Notes: generated by a model from the sequence alone, not told the origin. Shown: positions 53,560 through 63,927, numbered from the stretch's first letter. The stretch: DNA of 64,000 bases from Modestobacter sp. VKM Ac-2985 (GCF_026967925.1 NZ_JAPVBI010000001.1:1759894-1823893), one strand, 5' to 3'. Numbers and translations: made by a program.

Positions 53560-53583
53560 GGCGGGAGCTCCCGCCGGTAGCCT
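53560..53583 (+). promoter_or_regulatory. Palindrome after coaBC and -10 element of metK
   Basis: The perfect 16-bp palindrome GGCGGGAGCTCCCGCC (53560-53575) can end coaBC transcription. TAGCCT (53578-53583) right after it fits as the metK -10, giving a leader of ~75 bases. I saw no SAM riboswitch consensus in that leader. Confidence 0.5.
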
Positions 53584-53665
53584 CAGCCGTCGGGCCGCCC
53601 ACCACGTGGTGCAGCCCGGCCGACCGCGAGCAACGCGCTCGGCAGCCGACCGCAGGGAGAACCGA

Positions 53666-54886
53666 GTGCCACGCCGTCTCTTCACGTCCGAGTCGGTGAC
53701 CGAGGGCCACCCCGACAAGATCGCGGACCAGATCAGCGACTCGATCCTGGACGCGATGCTCGCCCAGGACCCGCGCAGCCGTGTCGCCGTCGAGACCCTC
53801 ATCACCACCGGCCAGGTGCACATCGCCGGTGAGGTCACCACCTCCGGCTACGTCGACATCGCCGACATCGTGCGCAAGACGATCCTCCGCATCGGCTACG
53901 ACTCCTCCCGCAAGGGCTTCGACGGCGCCTCCTGCGGCGTCAGCGTCTCCATCGGCGCGCAGTCCCCGGACATCGCCCAGGGCGTGGACATCGGTTACGA
54001 GGCCCGCACGGCCGAGCTGAGCGCGGCCGAGCACCGGGCCGCGGCGGCCGACGACCTGATCGCGCGGCAGGGCGCCGGCGACCAGGGCCTGATGTTCGGG
54101 TACGCCACGGACGAGACCCCCGAGCTGATGCCGCTGCCGATCGCGCTCGCGCACCGGCTGTCCCGGCGGCTGTCGGCCGTCCGCAAGGACGGTTCGGTGC
54201 CCTACCTGCGCCCCGACGGCAAGACCCAGGTCACCGTCGTCTACGAGGACGACCGCCCGGTCGCCGTGGACACCGTGGTGGTCTCCTCCCAGCACGCCGA
54301 GGACATCTCCATCGACACGCTGCTCGCCCCGGACGTCCAGGAGTTCGTGGTCGAGCCCGCGCTGCGCGAGCTGGGCCTGCCCACCACCGGCTACCGGCTG
54401 CTGGTGAACCCGACCGGCAAGTTCGTCATCGGTGGCCCGATGGGCGATGCCGGGCTGACCGGTCGCAAGATCATCGTCGACACCTACGGCGGCATGGCCC
54501 GGCACGGCGGCGGCGCGTTCTCCGGCAAGGACCCCTCGAAGGTCGACCGGTCCGGTGCCTACGCGATGCGCTGGGTGGCGAAGAACGTGGTTGCCGCCGG
54601 GCTGGCCCGCCGGTGCGAGGTGCAGGTCGCCTACGCGATCGGTGCCGCCCACCCGGTCGGGCTCTTCGTGGAGACCTTCGGCACCAACACGATCCCCGAG
54701 GACGTGCTGGAGAAGGCGATCACCGCGGTGTTCGACCTGCGGCCCGGCGCGATCGTGCGGGACCTGGACCTGCTGCGGCCGATCTACGCCCCGACGGCGG
54801 CCTACGGTCACTTCGGCCGCACCGACATCGAGCTGCCCTGGGAGCGGCTGGACCGGGTCGACGCGCTGAAGTCGGCGGTGGCCTGA
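53666..54886 (+). CDS. metK: S-adenosylmethionine synthetase
   Basis: The product has 406 aa. It starts [21 protein letters not shown]; other signatures are [15 protein letters not shown] and [20 protein letters not shown]. It forms SAM from methionine and ATP. The GTG at 53666 is preceded by GGGAGA. Upstream frame extensions lie in the leader and are not used. A strong hairpin follows its stop. Confidence 0.97.
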   Translation: MPRRLFTSESVTEGHPDKIADQISDSILDAMLAQDPRSRVAVETLITTGQVHIAGEVTTSGYVDIADIVRKTILRIGYDSSRKGFDGASCGVSVSIGAQSPDIAQGVDIGYEARTAELSAAEHRAAAADDLIARQGAGDQGLMFGYATDETPELMPLPIALAHRLSRRLSAVRKDGSVPYLRPDGKTQVTVVYEDDRPVAVDTVVVSSQHAEDISIDTLLAPDVQEFVVEPALRELGLPTTGYRLLVNPTGKFVIGGPMGDAGLTGRKIIVDTYGGMARHGGGAFSGKDPSKVDRSGAYAMRWVAKNVVAAGLARRCEVQVAYAIGAAHPVGLFVETFGTNTIPEDVLEKAITAVFDLRPGAIVRDLDLLRPIYAPTAAYGHFGRTDIELPWERLDRVDALKSAVA

Positions 54887-54898
54887 GGACCTCGGGGC

Positions 54899-54928
54899 GC
54901 CCCGCTGCGCGACCGCGCGCAGCGGGGC
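54899..54928 (+). terminator. Intrinsic hairpin terminator after metK
   Basis: A perfect 13-bp stem (54899-54911 with 54916-54928), loop ACCG, starts 12 bases after the metK stop. It lies 43 bases before the priA start. Confidence 0.85.
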
Positions 54929-54971
54929 ACTGCAGGAGGGCCGGGCGAGCACGTCGCCGGGGACTGTCGGA

Positions 54972-56945
54972 GTGAGCGGGGAGACTGGCCCGGTGCGAGT
55001 GGCCCGGGTCGTCGTCGACGTGCCGTTGGCCCACCTGGACCGGCCCTTCGACTACGCCGTCCCCGAGGAGCTCGCCGAGCAGGTGGTGGCCGGCTGCCGG
55101 GTCCGGGTGCGCTTCGCCGGCAAGCTGGTGGACGGCGTCGTCCTGGAGCTGGCCGCCGACACCGACCACACCGGGCAGCTGGCCCCGCTGGCCAAGGTGG
55201 TCTCCGCCGAGCCGGTGCTCACCCCGGAGGTCGCCGAGCTGGCCCGCTCGGTCGCCGACCGGTACGCCGGGTCGCTGACCGACGTGCTGCGGCTGGCCCT
55301 GCCGCCGCGCCGCGGAGCTCCCGAGAAGCGACCCCGGCTCGACCCGCCGCCGCCGCCCGCGGCTCCCGATCCGGCGGGCTTCGCCCGCTATCCGACCGGG
55401 CCCCAGCTGCTGGCCGCCGTCGCCGAGGGGCGTCCCGCCCGCGCGGTCTGGACCGCGCTGCCCGGGGAGGACTGGCCGACCCGGCTGGCCGAGCTGGCGC
55501 AGGCCGCGCTGTCCGGCGGTCGCGGGGCACTCGTCGTCGTGCCCGACGGCAAGGACCTGGACCGGCTGGCCGCCGCGGCTGACCGGCTGCTGCCGGCCGG
55601 CTCGGTCGCCGTGCTGCGTGCGGACTCCGCGCCGGACACCCGCTACGGCCGCTTCCTCACCGCCTCCCGCGGCACGGCCCAGGTGGTGCTCGGCACCCGC
55701 GGTTCGGTCTTCGCGCCGGTGCGCGAGCTGGGCCTGGTGGTCGTCTGGGACGACGGCGACGACCTGCACGCCGAGCCGCGGGCGCCCTACCCGCACGCCC
55801 GGGACGTGCTGGTGCACCGGGCGCACCTGGCCTCCTGCGCGGCCGTGGTCGCCGGGACCGCGCGCACGGCGGAGGCGGCGCTGCTGGTGGAGTCCGGGTG
55901 GGCGCACGAGCTGATCGCCGACCGCGCCACCCTGCGCGCCGCCGCACCTCGGGTGGAGGCGCTGGGCAGCGACTTCGAGCTGGCCCGGGACCCGGCCGCG
56001 CGGTCGGCCCGGCTGCCCACCCTCGGGTTCACCGTGGCCCGGCGGGCGCTGGCCGACGGTGCGCCCGTGCTGATCCAGGTGCCCCGCTCGGGCTACGTGC
56101 CCTCCTTGGTCTGCGACCGGTGCCGCGCGCCGGCCCGCTGCGCGCACTGCGCCGGCCCGCTGGGGATCGCCCCGGCGCCCGGGCCCGGTGGCGTGCGGAT
56201 CGCGGCCTGCCGCTGGTGTGCCCGGCCCGCGGCGACCTTCGACTGCCCGCACTGCCACGGCACGAAGCTGCGGGCCGCCGTCATCGGCGCCTCGCGCACG
56301 GCCGAGGAACTGGGCCGGGCGTTCCCGGGCGCGGCCGTGCGGGTCTCTGGCCGCACCTCCGGTGTGCTGGCCACGGTCTCCGGTGACCCGGCGATCGTGG
56401 TCGCCACCCCCGGCGCCGAGCCGGTGGCCGAGGGCGGCTACGGCGCGGCGCTGCTGCTCGACTCCTGGGCGCTGCTGGGCCGGGCGGACCTGCGGGCGGG
56501 GGAGGAGACGATGCGGCGCTGGATGAACGCCGCCGCGCTGGTGCGCGCCGGCGGCGAGGTGGTGGTCGCCGCCGACGCGGCGCACCCGGTCGTGCAGGCG
56601 CTGGTCCGCTGGGACCCGGCCTGGCTGGCCACCCGGGAGCTGGCCGACCGCCGGGAGCTCGGGTTCCCACCGGTCACCCGGATGGCCTCCCTGGCGGCGT
56701 CCCCGGCCGCGCTGGCGGACTTCCTGGCGGCGCTGCGGCTGCCCGAGGGCGCCGACGTCCTCGGGCCGGTGCCCGAGCCCCCTCGGCCCGGGCAGGAGGG
56801 CGAGCGGGAGCGCTACCTGGTCCGGGTGCGGCGCAGCGACGGGGCAGCGCTGGCGAGGGCGCTGCACGACGTCCAGGGGGTGCGGAGCGCCAAGAAGGTC
56901 GCCGAGCACGTCCGCGTGCAGCTGGACCCGCTCGACCTGGCCTAG
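54972..56945 (+). CDS. priA: PriA-like primosomal protein lacking the helicase motifs
   Basis: The product has 657 aa. The 3'-DNA-binding domain (VPLAHLDRPFDYAVPEEL) and the zinc region are intact, with Cys pairs CDRCRAPARCAHC and CRWCARPAATFDCPHC. The helicase motor is degenerate: no GxGKT loop is present where Walker A should be (TALPGEDWPT), and the DEAH box reads WDDGDD. This matches the usual actinobacterial 'primosomal protein N-prime', which may act in restart without its own helicase activity. The GTG start was chosen for N-terminal conservation. Confidence 0.9.
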   Translation: MSGETGPVRVARVVVDVPLAHLDRPFDYAVPEELAEQVVAGCRVRVRFAGKLVDGVVLELAADTDHTGQLAPLAKVVSAEPVLTPEVAELARSVADRYAGSLTDVLRLALPPRRGAPEKRPRLDPPPPPAAPDPAGFARYPTGPQLLAAVAEGRPARAVWTALPGEDWPTRLAELAQAALSGGRGALVVVPDGKDLDRLAAAADRLLPAGSVAVLRADSAPDTRYGRFLTASRGTAQVVLGTRGSVFAPVRELGLVVVWDDGDDLHAEPRAPYPHARDVLVHRAHLASCAAVVAGTARTAEAALLVESGWAHELIADRATLRAAAPRVEALGSDFELARDPAARSARLPTLGFTVARRALADGAPVLIQVPRSGYVPSLVCDRCRAPARCAHCAGPLGIAPAPGPGGVRIAACRWCARPAATFDCPHCHGTKLRAAVIGASRTAEELGRAFPGAAVRVSGRTSGVLATVSGDPAIVVATPGAEPVAEGGYGAALLLDSWALLGRADLRAGEETMRRWMNAAALVRAGGEVVVAADAAHPVVQALVRWDPAWLATRELADRRELGFPPVTRMASLAASPAALADFLAALRLPEGADVLGPVPEPPRPGQEGERERYLVRVRRSDGAALARALHDVQGVRSAKKVAEHVRVQLDPLDLA

Positions 56946-57075
56946 GGAGCCGAGCCGGTCACGCCGGTGGCGGGTGGCGGCAGTGCGAGCAGCCGGTCTG
57001 GCAGAGCTGGCTGCAGGGGCTCTCCGTCCCGGCCTGATCCCCGGTGCGGGACCGCCACACGGGCGACCCGGGTGG

Positions 57076-57570
57076 TCAGTCGATCGGCTGGTCCAGCAGC
57101 TGCGCGAGCTCGGCGTCCAGCTGCGCGGTGGCCATGTCCTCGATGGCCAGCTCGGTGGCGTGGCGCCAGCGCACCGGCAGGGTGGTGGCGGCGGCGCCGA
57201 CCCCGGCCACGACGCCGACCAGCAGGTGCGGACGCCGGTGACCGCGCCGGCGCAGCGCCCGGACGACCGGGCCGTGCGCGGCCATCGCCGCCACGCCCCA
57301 GGCCGTCGTCGCCAGGGCCTGGTGCCGGTTCACCGCGCGGTCGGCGGGGGAGGTGCCCTCGCTCGGCATGCCCTGGAAGGCGCTCCGCAGGGCGGGCAGG
57401 TCGTGCGCCACCGTGTCAGCGGCGACGGCGGCCATCATCGCCAGGTAGACGCGCAGGCGGGCGGCGGACCGAGGGGGCAGGTCGAGGGCCGCCTCGGCTG
57501 CCCCGACCGTCAGTCCGTCGATGAGGGTGCTGATCACGGCGTGCACGCGGTGGGCGGCGAGTGAGGCCAT
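57076..57570 (-). CDS. Hypothetical protein, Ala-rich, helical
   Basis: The product has 164 aa. It starts MASLAAHRVHAVISTLIDGLTVGAAE and is helical and Ala/Leu-rich. A short region (LLVGVVAGVGAAATTL) might be one membrane segment. No family is recognised. A TACGGT hexamer 6 bases before the ATG suggests a leaderless promoter, divergent from that of def. The upstream 130 bases between priA and this stop show nothing further. Confidence 0.65.
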   Translation of the reverse strand: MASLAAHRVHAVISTLIDGLTVGAAEAALDLPPRSAARLRVYLAMMAAVAADTVAHDLPALRSAFQGMPSEGTSPADRAVNRHQALATTAWGVAAMAAHGPVVRALRRRGHRRPHLLVGVVAGVGAAATTLPVRWRHATELAIEDMATAQLDAELAQLLDQPID

Positions 57571-57576
57571 TCCGTC

Positions 57577-57582
57577 ACCGTA
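57577..57582 (-). promoter_or_regulatory. -10 element of the hypothetical gene (leaderless)
   Basis: On the minus strand TACGGT (57582-57577) stands 6 bases before the ATG (57570). No Shine-Dalgarno sequence is present. Confidence 0.5.
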
Positions 57583-57619
57583 GCCAGATCACCCTGCAGG
57601 CGCCGCAGTCCCCGGCACC

Positions 57620-57625
57620 TACGAT
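57620..57625 (+). promoter_or_regulatory. -10 element of def (leaderless)
   Basis: TACGAT stands 7 bases before the GTG at 57633. Identical in sequence to the hexamer before rpe. Its minus-strand partner lies only 38 bases away. Confidence 0.6.
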
Positions 57626-57632
57626 CGTCCGC

Positions 57633-58190
57633 GTGAGCGTGACCCCCATCCGGATCATGGGCGACCCGGTGCTGCGCACCCCGGCCGCCCCCGTCGTCGA
57701 CTTCGACGCCGAACTGCGTCAACTCGTCGCCGACCTGACCGACACGATGCACGCCGCCGGCGGTGCCGGCATCGCCGCTCCGCAGATCGGCGTCGGCCTG
57801 CGGGTCTTCACCTGGTACGTCGACGGCGAGGTCGGCCACCTGGTCAACCCCGACGTCACGCCGGTGGGCGAGGAGACCGACGAGGACGCCGAGGGGTGCC
57901 TGTCGATCCCCGGTTTCCGGTTCGACTGCCGCCGGCACCTGTACGTCGCCGCGACCGGCTGGAACATGCACGGCGACCCGGTCCGGGTGGAGGGGTCGCA
58001 CAAGCTGGCCCGCGCCATCCAGCACGAGACCGACCACCTGGACGGCGTGCTGTTCGTCGACCGGCTCGACACCGAGGCCCGCGCGGCCGCGCTCGCCGTC
58101 CTGCAGGACGCGGAGTGGCAGGGGGCGCAGTCCTGGCTGCCCGACGGCGCACCCGTGCCGGCGCCCGTGGTGAAGGTGAGCCCCCACTGA
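57633..58190 (+). CDS. def: Peptide deformylase
   Basis: The product has 185 aa. The three motifs are [15 protein letters not shown] and QHETDHLDG; the Cys of EGCLS and the two His of the last bind the metal. It removes formyl from nascent chains. The GTG at 57633 is the leaderless start; a second GTG at 57639 is also possible. The gene pairs with fmt, which adds the formyl group. Confidence 0.96.
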   Translation: MSVTPIRIMGDPVLRTPAAPVVDFDAELRQLVADLTDTMHAAGGAGIAAPQIGVGLRVFTWYVDGEVGHLVNPDVTPVGEETDEDAEGCLSIPGFRFDCRRHLYVAATGWNMHGDPVRVEGSHKLARAIQHETDHLDGVLFVDRLDTEARAAALAVLQDAEWQGAQSWLPDGAPVPAPVVKVSPH

Positions 58191-59128
58191 GGCTCCTGTT
58201 CGCCGGTACCCCGGCGCCGGCCGTCGTCGCCCTCGACGCGCTGCTGGACTCCGCCCACGAGGTCGTCGCCGTCCTCACCCGGCCCGATGCGCCGTCCGGC
58301 CGCGGCCGGCGCACCAGCCGGTCACCGGTCGCCGAGCGTGCCGACGCCGCGGGCATCCCCGTGCTCCAGCCCCGCTCGCCCCGCGAGCCGGAGTTCCTCG
58401 CCCAGCTGGCCGACCTCGCCGTCGACTGCGCCCCGGTCGTGGCCTACGGCGCCCTGGTGCCGCCGGCGGCGCTGGAGGTCCCGCGGCACGGCTGGGTGAA
58501 CCTGCACTTCTCGCTGCTGCCCGCCTGGCGCGGTGCCGCACCGGTGCAGCACGCGATCATGGCCGGCGACGAGGTCACCGGCGCGGCCACCTTCCAGCTG
58601 GAGGCCGGCCTGGACACCGGCCCGGTCTTCGGTGTCGTCACCGAGCCGATCGGGGCCACCGACACCGCCGGCGACCTGCTCGACCGGCTGGCGGTCAGCG
58701 GCGCCCGGCTGCTGGTCGCGACCCTGGACGGCATCGCCGACGGCTCGCTGCGGCCCGAGCCCCAGCCGGCCGAGGGGGTCAGCCTGGCGCCGCGGATCGA
58801 GACCGCGGACGCCCGGGTCGACTGGGCTCTGCCCGCGCACGTCGTCGACCGTCGGGTGCGCGGCGTGACCCCGGCCCCGGGCGCCTGGACGACGTGGCGC
58901 GGCAACCGGCTGCGACTGGCCTCGGTCGAGCCGCTGTCCTCGTCGCTGGCGCTCGCACCCGGTGAGCTGTCGATCGGGTCGACCGGTGTCCTGGTGGGCA
59001 CCGGGCGCGGTGCGGTGCGGCTGTCGTCGGTGCAGCCGGCCGGCAAGAAGATGCTCCCGGCGGCCGACTGGGCGCGCGGCGCACGTCTGGAACCGGGCGA
59101 GCGACTCGGTGCGCAGGTGACCGCGTGA
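58187..59128 (+). CDS. fmt: Methionyl-tRNA formyltransferase, probable CTG start
   Basis: The product has 313 aa. It begins (M)[18 protein letters not shown]; the catalytic site is in [17 protein letters not shown] and [22 protein letters not shown]. The only start-like codon near the conserved N-terminus is CTG at 58187, overlapping the def stop (CTGA). It has AAGGTGAG 6 bases upstream. The nearest in-frame GTG (58115) would add 24 residues inside def. It formylates initiator Met-tRNA. The stop overlaps rsmB. Confidence 0.93.
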   Translation: MRLLFAGTPAPAVVALDALLDSAHEVVAVLTRPDAPSGRGRRTSRSPVAERADAAGIPVLQPRSPREPEFLAQLADLAVDCAPVVAYGALVPPAALEVPRHGWVNLHFSLLPAWRGAAPVQHAIMAGDEVTGAATFQLEAGLDTGPVFGVVTEPIGATDTAGDLLDRLAVSGARLLVATLDGIADGSLRPEPQPAEGVSLAPRIETADARVDWALPAHVVDRRVRGVTPAPGAWTTWRGNRLRLASVEPLSSSLALAPGELSIGSTGVLVGTGRGAVRLSSVQPAGKKMLPAADWARGARLEPGERLGAQVTA

Positions 59129-60540
59129 GCGGCCCCGCGGACCGGGCCGGCCACAAGCGGCGCAACGACCCCGGCACCGGCAACCAGCGCCCCCAGTCCC
59201 GCCGGCACCGGCCCGTCCTGGACGGTGCCCGGCTGACCGCCTACGACGTCCTCGACGGGGTCTCCAGCCGGGCGGCCTACGCCAACCTGCTGCTGCCCCA
59301 GCTGCTGCGCGAGCGGCAGCTGGAGCCCCGGGACGCCGCCTTCGCCACCCAGCTGGCCTACGGCACGCTGCGCGCCACCGGCACCCTGGACGCCGTCCTG
59401 ACCACGCTGGTGTCCCGGCCGCTGGCCGAGCTCGACCCCAAGGTGCTGGACCTGCTCCGGCTCGGCGCCTACCAGTTGATCGACCTGCGGGTGCCGGCGC
59501 ACGCCGCGGTGGACACCACGGTGGCGCTCACCCGGGCGATCGTCGGCACCGGCGCCTCCGGGCTGGTCAACGCCGTGCTGCGCAAGGTCGCGGCCGGCGG
59601 TGACCGGGCCGCCTGGGTCACGTCGCTCGCACCGGCCGACGACGACGAGCGGCTGACCCTCACCACCGACCACCCGCGGTGGATCGTCGACGCCTGGCGC
59701 GACGCGCTCGCCGACGACGTCGAGGTGGAGGCCGCGTTGCTGGCCGACGACGCCGCGCCCGAGGTGCACCTCGTCGCCCGGCACGTCGACCGCGACGAGC
59801 TGGCCGCCGACTCCGGTGGCGAGCCCGGCCCGTGGTCCCCGCACGCCGTCCGGCTGCACGGCGGTGACCCCGGCAAGCTCGCCGCGGTCCGCTCCGGCGC
59901 CGCGGCGGTGCAGGACGAGGGGAGCCAGCTGGCTGCCCTCGCCCTGGTCCGGGCACCGCTGGAGGGCCCCGACGCACGGTGGCTGGACATGTGCGCCGGC
60001 CCGGGCGGCAAGGCGGCGCTGCTGGCCGCCGTCCGGCCGGCCGGGGTGCACCTGACCGCTGTCGACCGCAGCGAGCACCGCGCCGAGCTGGTCCGCGGCG
60101 CGCTGGCCGGCGCCGAGGACGTCGAGGTCCTGGTCGCCGACGGCACGGCACCGGACTGGCCGGCCGGGTCGTTCGACCGGGTGCTGCTGGACGCACCGTG
60201 CACCGGCCTGGGCGCCCTGCGCCGCCGGCCGGAGGTGCGCTGGCGCCGGACGCCGGACGACGTCCCGCCGCTGGCCGAGCTGCAGCGGCAGCTGCTGGAC
60301 AGCGCGCTGGCCTCCGTCCGGCCCGGGGGAGTGGTCGCCTACGTGACCTGCTCGCCGCACACCGCCGAGACCGTCGCCATCGTCGACGCGGTCGCCCGGC
60401 GGGACGACGTCGAGGTGCTCCCCGTGGCGGCGCTGTTCCCCGAGGTGCCCGGCATCGCGCGCGGCGAGCACGCGCAGCTGTGGCCGCACCGGCACGGCAC
60501 CGACGCGATGTTCATGGCCCTGCTCCGCCGCACGCGCTGA
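59125..60540 (+). CDS. rsmB: 16S rRNA (cytosine-C5)-methyltransferase RsmB
   Basis: The product has 471 aa. A basic N-terminal tail of ~25 residues precedes the NusB-like RNA-binding domain ([20 protein letters not shown]). The SAM domain has motif [17 protein letters not shown], the Cys of motif IV in [14 protein letters not shown] and the catalytic Cys of motif VI in [10 protein letters not shown]. It methylates C967 of 16S rRNA in E. coli. The GTG overlaps the fmt stop. Confidence 0.95.
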   Translation: MSGPADRAGHKRRNDPGTGNQRPQSRRHRPVLDGARLTAYDVLDGVSSRAAYANLLLPQLLRERQLEPRDAAFATQLAYGTLRATGTLDAVLTTLVSRPLAELDPKVLDLLRLGAYQLIDLRVPAHAAVDTTVALTRAIVGTGASGLVNAVLRKVAAGGDRAAWVTSLAPADDDERLTLTTDHPRWIVDAWRDALADDVEVEAALLADDAAPEVHLVARHVDRDELAADSGGEPGPWSPHAVRLHGGDPGKLAAVRSGAAAVQDEGSQLAALALVRAPLEGPDARWLDMCAGPGGKAALLAAVRPAGVHLTAVDRSEHRAELVRGALAGAEDVEVLVADGTAPDWPAGSFDRVLLDAPCTGLGALRRRPEVRWRRTPDDVPPLAELQRQLLDSALASVRPGGVVAYVTCSPHTAETVAIVDAVARRDDVEVLPVAALFPEVPGIARGEHAQLWPHRHGTDAMFMALLRRTR

Positions 60541-60542
60541 GC

Positions 60543-60574
60543 GCCGGTGGCGTTCCCGCGGGAACGCCACCGGC
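60543..60574. terminator. Bidirectional hairpin between rsmB and the aldehyde dehydrogenase gene
   Basis: A perfect inverted repeat covers 60543-60574 (16 bases per arm, so a few central bases form the loop). It separates the convergent stops at 60540 and 60582. Confidence 0.85.
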
Positions 60575-60581
60575 TCGGGCC

Positions 60582-62060
60582 TCAGAAGGGGAACTGCCGC
60601 TTGGTGTGCTGGACGCTCACCCAGTGGTCGGTGGTGAACTCCTCGATCGCCCAGTCGCCGCCGAAGCGACCGAGGCCCGACTCCTTCTCCCCGCCGAACG
60701 CGGTGTTGTTCTCGTCGTTGAGCGGGGAGTCGTTGACGTGGGTCATCCCGGCGTCCACCCGCAGCGCGAAGTCCACCCCGCGCAGCGTGTTCTCGGTGAA
60801 CACGGCGCTGGACAGGCCGTACTCGGTGTCGTTGGCGATCGCCAGCGCGTCGTCCTCGTCGCGGGCCCGGATGATCGTGGCCACCGGACCGAACACCTCC
60901 TGGCGGGCGGTCGCGACGTCGTTGCCGCCGAGGAGCACGTGCGGGGGCAGCACCGAGCCGATCGGGCCGGTCGGGTCGCCGCCGAGCACCTGCTGGGCGC
61001 CGTCGGAGATCGACTGGGCGACCTTCTCCTGGATGCCCTCCAGCTGCTTGGCGTTGATGATCGGGCCGATCACCGTGTCCGGCTCGGTCGGGTCGCCGGC
61101 CTTGAGCCCGCGCACCCGCTCGACGTAGCGCTCGACGAACTCGTCGTGCACGGCGTCGTCCACGATGATCCGGTTGGTGATCATGCAGACCTGGCCCTGG
61201 TGGAAGAACTTCCCGAAGACGGCGGCGTCCACCGCGTAGCCGACGTCGGCGTCGTCCAGCACCACCAGCGGGCCGTTGCCGCCCAGCTCCAGCGACAGCT
61301 TCTTCAGCCCGGCCTTCTCGGCGATCCCCTTGCCCACCGGGGTCGAGCCGGTGAAGGAGACGACCCGCGGCGTCGGGTGGGAGACGATCGCGTCGCCGAT
61401 GTCGCTGCCCGAGCCGATCAGCACCGAGAGCAGGCCCTCGGGCAGCCCGGCCTCCTCGTAGACCTTGGCCAGCAGCAGGCCGCCGGTCACCGGGGTGTCA
61501 CCGGCCGGCTTGAGGACGACGGCGTTGCCGACGGCCAGGGCCGGGGCGACGGAGCGGTTGGACAGGTGCATCGGCACGTTCCACGGGCTGATCACCGCGA
61601 CCACCCCGACCGGGCGCCGGTAGACGCGGCTCTCCTTGCCCTCGATGTCGGCCGGCAGGATCCGCCCCTCGACCCGGTAGGGGTAGGACGCCGTCTCGTG
61701 GAAGTCGCGCAGCGTGATGGCGAACTCGAAGGCCGCGGTGGGGGCGGTGGCGCCGCTCTCCTTGATGTGCCAGTCGACGATCTCGTCCTCGCGGGCCTCC
61801 ATGATCTGGCCGGCCCGGCGCATCACCGCGGCGCGCTCGCTGGGCAGCCGGGCGGCCCAGTCCCGCTGGGCCTCCTTCGCCCGGGCGTAGGCCTCGTCGA
61901 GGTCGTCGGCGTCGGCGAGGGGGATCTCGGTCAGGGTCTCGCCGGTGTAGGGGTTGGTGTCGGTCGCGGTCTTCCCGGCCCGGCCGGCGCGCCAGGTGCC
62001 GGCGATCGGCATCCGGTCGAAGCCGTCGTAGCGGGCAGGTGCTGAGGTCTCCGAAGCCAT
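60582..62060 (-). CDS. Aldehyde dehydrogenase family protein (benzaldehyde/vanillin type)
   Basis: The product has 492 aa. The catalytic Cys is in FFHQGQVCMITNRI and the general base Glu in LKKLSLELGGNGPLVV. NAD is bound by SFTGSTPVGKGI. The FHQGQVCM form is common in aromatic aldehyde dehydrogenases. The substrate is unknown. The gene is convergent with rsmB and divergent from rpe, and is not part of the conserved core order. Confidence 0.9.
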   Translation of the reverse strand: MASETSAPARYDGFDRMPIAGTWRAGRAGKTATDTNPYTGETLTEIPLADADDLDEAYARAKEAQRDWAARLPSERAAVMRRAGQIMEAREDEIVDWHIKESGATAPTAAFEFAITLRDFHETASYPYRVEGRILPADIEGKESRVYRRPVGVVAVISPWNVPMHLSNRSVAPALAVGNAVVLKPAGDTPVTGGLLLAKVYEEAGLPEGLLSVLIGSGSDIGDAIVSHPTPRVVSFTGSTPVGKGIAEKAGLKKLSLELGGNGPLVVLDDADVGYAVDAAVFGKFFHQGQVCMITNRIIVDDAVHDEFVERYVERVRGLKAGDPTEPDTVIGPIINAKQLEGIQEKVAQSISDGAQQVLGGDPTGPIGSVLPPHVLLGGNDVATARQEVFGPVATIIRARDEDDALAIANDTEYGLSSAVFTENTLRGVDFALRVDAGMTHVNDSPLNDENNTAFGGEKESGLGRFGGDWAIEEFTTDHWVSVQHTKRQFPF

Positions 62061-62196
62061 GGGGGAGCCGCTACCCGGTCGTGCGCCACGGACACGTCCG
62101 CAGCCCGGTCCGCCGAGTGCCGAACGGTGACGGGCGCGGTCACCCCGCCGGCCGGCAGCGGCACGGTCGCCCGGCCAGGGCGCTGAGGGCGGCCCC

Positions 62197-62202
62197 TACG
62201 AT
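62197..62202 (+). promoter_or_regulatory. -10 element of the rpe leaderless promoter
   Basis: TACGAT stands 6 bases before the GTG at 62209. No Shine-Dalgarno sequence is present. The remainder of the 148-base spacer (62061-62208) shows nothing clear. Confidence 0.6.
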
Positions 62203-62208
62203 CACCGG

Positions 62209-62874
62209 GTGTCCCGGGAACCCATGATCGCGCCCAGCCTGCTGTCCGCGGACTTCGCCCGGCTCGCCGACGAGGTGCAGCGGATCGCCGACGCCGACTG
62301 GGTGCACGTCGACGTCATGGACGCCCACTTCGTGCCCAACCTGACCCTGGGGCTGCCGGTGGTGCAGGCGATCCAGGCGGTCAGCCCGGTGCCGCTGGAC
62401 TGCCACCTGATGATCGACGACCCGGAGCGGTGGGCCCCCGGCTACGCCGAGGCCGGGGCGCGCAACGTCACCGTGCACGCCGAGGCCTGCACCGACCCGC
62501 GCGCCGTGGCCCGCGACCTCAAGGCCGCCGGCGCGCTCGCGGGGCTGGCGCTGAAGCCGGGCACGCCGCTGGAGGACTACCTCGACGTGCTGCCGGAGTT
62601 CGACACCCTGCTGGTGATGACGGTCGAGCCGGGCTTCGGCGGGCAGTCGTTCATGCCCGAGGTGCTGCCCAAGGTGCGCGAGGCCCGGCGGCTGGTCGAG
62701 GCCGGTCACCTCCGGCTGTTCCTGGAGGTCGACGGCGGGATCAACGCCGACACCATCGAGCAGGCCGCCGAGGCCGGGGCCGACGTCTTCGTCGCGGGCT
62801 CGGCCGTCTACGGCGCCGAGGACCCCGCCCGGGCGATCGCCGCCCTGCGGGCCCAGGCCGCGCGCGCCCGGTGA
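62209..62874 (+). CDS. rpe: Ribulose-phosphate 3-epimerase
   Basis: The product has 221 aa. It shows [17 protein letters not shown], then [16 protein letters not shown] and [10 protein letters not shown] (metal His/Asp), [17 protein letters not shown] and [10 protein letters not shown]. It interconverts ribulose-5-P and xylulose-5-P. The GTG at 62209 is chosen by its -10 position; the ATG at 62224 (MIAPSLLSA) is the alternative. The stop overlaps the ribD GTG. Confidence 0.95.
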   Translation: MSREPMIAPSLLSADFARLADEVQRIADADWVHVDVMDAHFVPNLTLGLPVVQAIQAVSPVPLDCHLMIDDPERWAPGYAEAGARNVTVHAEACTDPRAVARDLKAAGALAGLALKPGTPLEDYLDVLPEFDTLLVMTVEPGFGGQSFMPEVLPKVREARRLVEAGHLRLFLEVDGGINADTIEQAAEAGADVFVAGSAVYGAEDPARAIAALRAQAARAR

Positions 62875-63926
62875 ACGCCGCCGAGCAGGCGGCGATGGCC
62901 CGGGCACGGGAGCTGGGGCTGCGGGTGCTGGGCACCACCAGCCCGAACCCGCCGGTCGGTGCGGTCGTGCTGGACGCCGCCGGCGCCGTCGTGGGAGAGG
63001 GGGCGACCTCCCCGCCGGGTGGCCCGCACGCCGAGGTGCACGCCCTGGCCCAGGCCGGTGAGCGGGCCCGCGGGGGCACCGCCGTGGTCACGCTGGAACC
63101 CTGCGCGCACACCGGGCGCACCGGGCCCTGCGCGGATGCGCTGATCGCCGCCGGGGTCGCCCGGGTCGTCGTCGCCGTCCCCGAGCCGACCCGGCTCGCC
63201 ACCGGGGGCGCGGACCGGCTGCGTGCGGCCGGGGTCGACCTCGAGCTGGGCGCGGAGCAGGCCGCGGCCGCCGAGGGAGCCCTGGCCGGCTGGCTCACCG
63301 GCGTGCGCGAGCACCGGCCGCAGGTGGTCTGGAAGGTCGCCACGACCCTCGACGGGCGGGTCGCGGCCGCCGACGGCACCAGCCGCTGGATCACCGGGCC
63401 CCAGGCCCGGGCCGCCGTGCACGAGCTGCGGGCGACCTGCGACGCGGTGCTCGTCGGGTCCGGGACGGCGCTCGCCGACGACCCGCAGCTCACCGTCCGC
63501 GACGCCGAGGGCCGCCCCGCCGTCCGCCAGCCGTTGCGCGTGGTGCTGGACCGCCGCGGCCGGGTGCCGGCCACCGCCCGGGTGCACGACGGCGCCGCAC
63601 CCACGCTGGTCAGCCGGGCGGCCACGCCGGCTGCGCTGCTGGCCGAGCTGTTCGGCTCCGGCGTCCGCCGGGTGCTGCTGGAGGGCGGCCCGACGCTGGC
63701 CGCCGCCTTCCTCGCCGCCGGCCTGGTCGACGAGGCCGTGGTGCACGTCGCGCCGACCCTGCTGGGCGCTGGCGCCGGCATGGTGGGCGGCCTGGGAATC
63801 AGCACGATCACCGATGCGCTGCACCTGCAGGTCACCGACGTCACCCGCATGGGCGGGGACGTGCAGATCCGGTTGCGGCCCACCGGGCACACTGGGCGGG
63901 CACTGTCGACCGGCGGAGGGAGCTGA
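62871..63926 (+). CDS. ribD: Bifunctional riboflavin deaminase/reductase RibD
   Basis: The product has 351 aa. The zinc deaminase domain has [10 protein letters not shown] and [13 protein letters not shown]. The reductase domain starts near [18 protein letters not shown] and includes [16 protein letters not shown]. It performs the second and third steps of riboflavin synthesis. It overlaps rpe, and the riboflavin synthase GTG follows one base after its stop. Confidence 0.95.
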   Translation: MNAAEQAAMARARELGLRVLGTTSPNPPVGAVVLDAAGAVVGEGATSPPGGPHAEVHALAQAGERARGGTAVVTLEPCAHTGRTGPCADALIAAGVARVVVAVPEPTRLATGGADRLRAAGVDLELGAEQAAAAEGALAGWLTGVREHRPQVVWKVATTLDGRVAAADGTSRWITGPQARAAVHELRATCDAVLVGSGTALADDPQLTVRDAEGRPAVRQPLRVVLDRRGRVPATARVHDGAAPTLVSRAATPAALLAELFGSGVRRVLLEGGPTLAAAFLAAGLVDEAVVHVAPTLLGAGAGMVGGLGISTITDALHLQVTDVTRMGGDVQIRLRPTGHTGRALSTGGGS

Positions 63927-63927
63927 G

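Noticed and set aside
53584-53665. SAM riboswitch in the metK leader
   Set aside because: No SAM-I, SAM-II or SAM-IV core sequence was recognised and the leader is short.
56093-56300. Zinc ribbon as a separate small gene within priA
   Set aside because: The cysteine pairs are in the priA frame at the position expected for the PriA zinc region.
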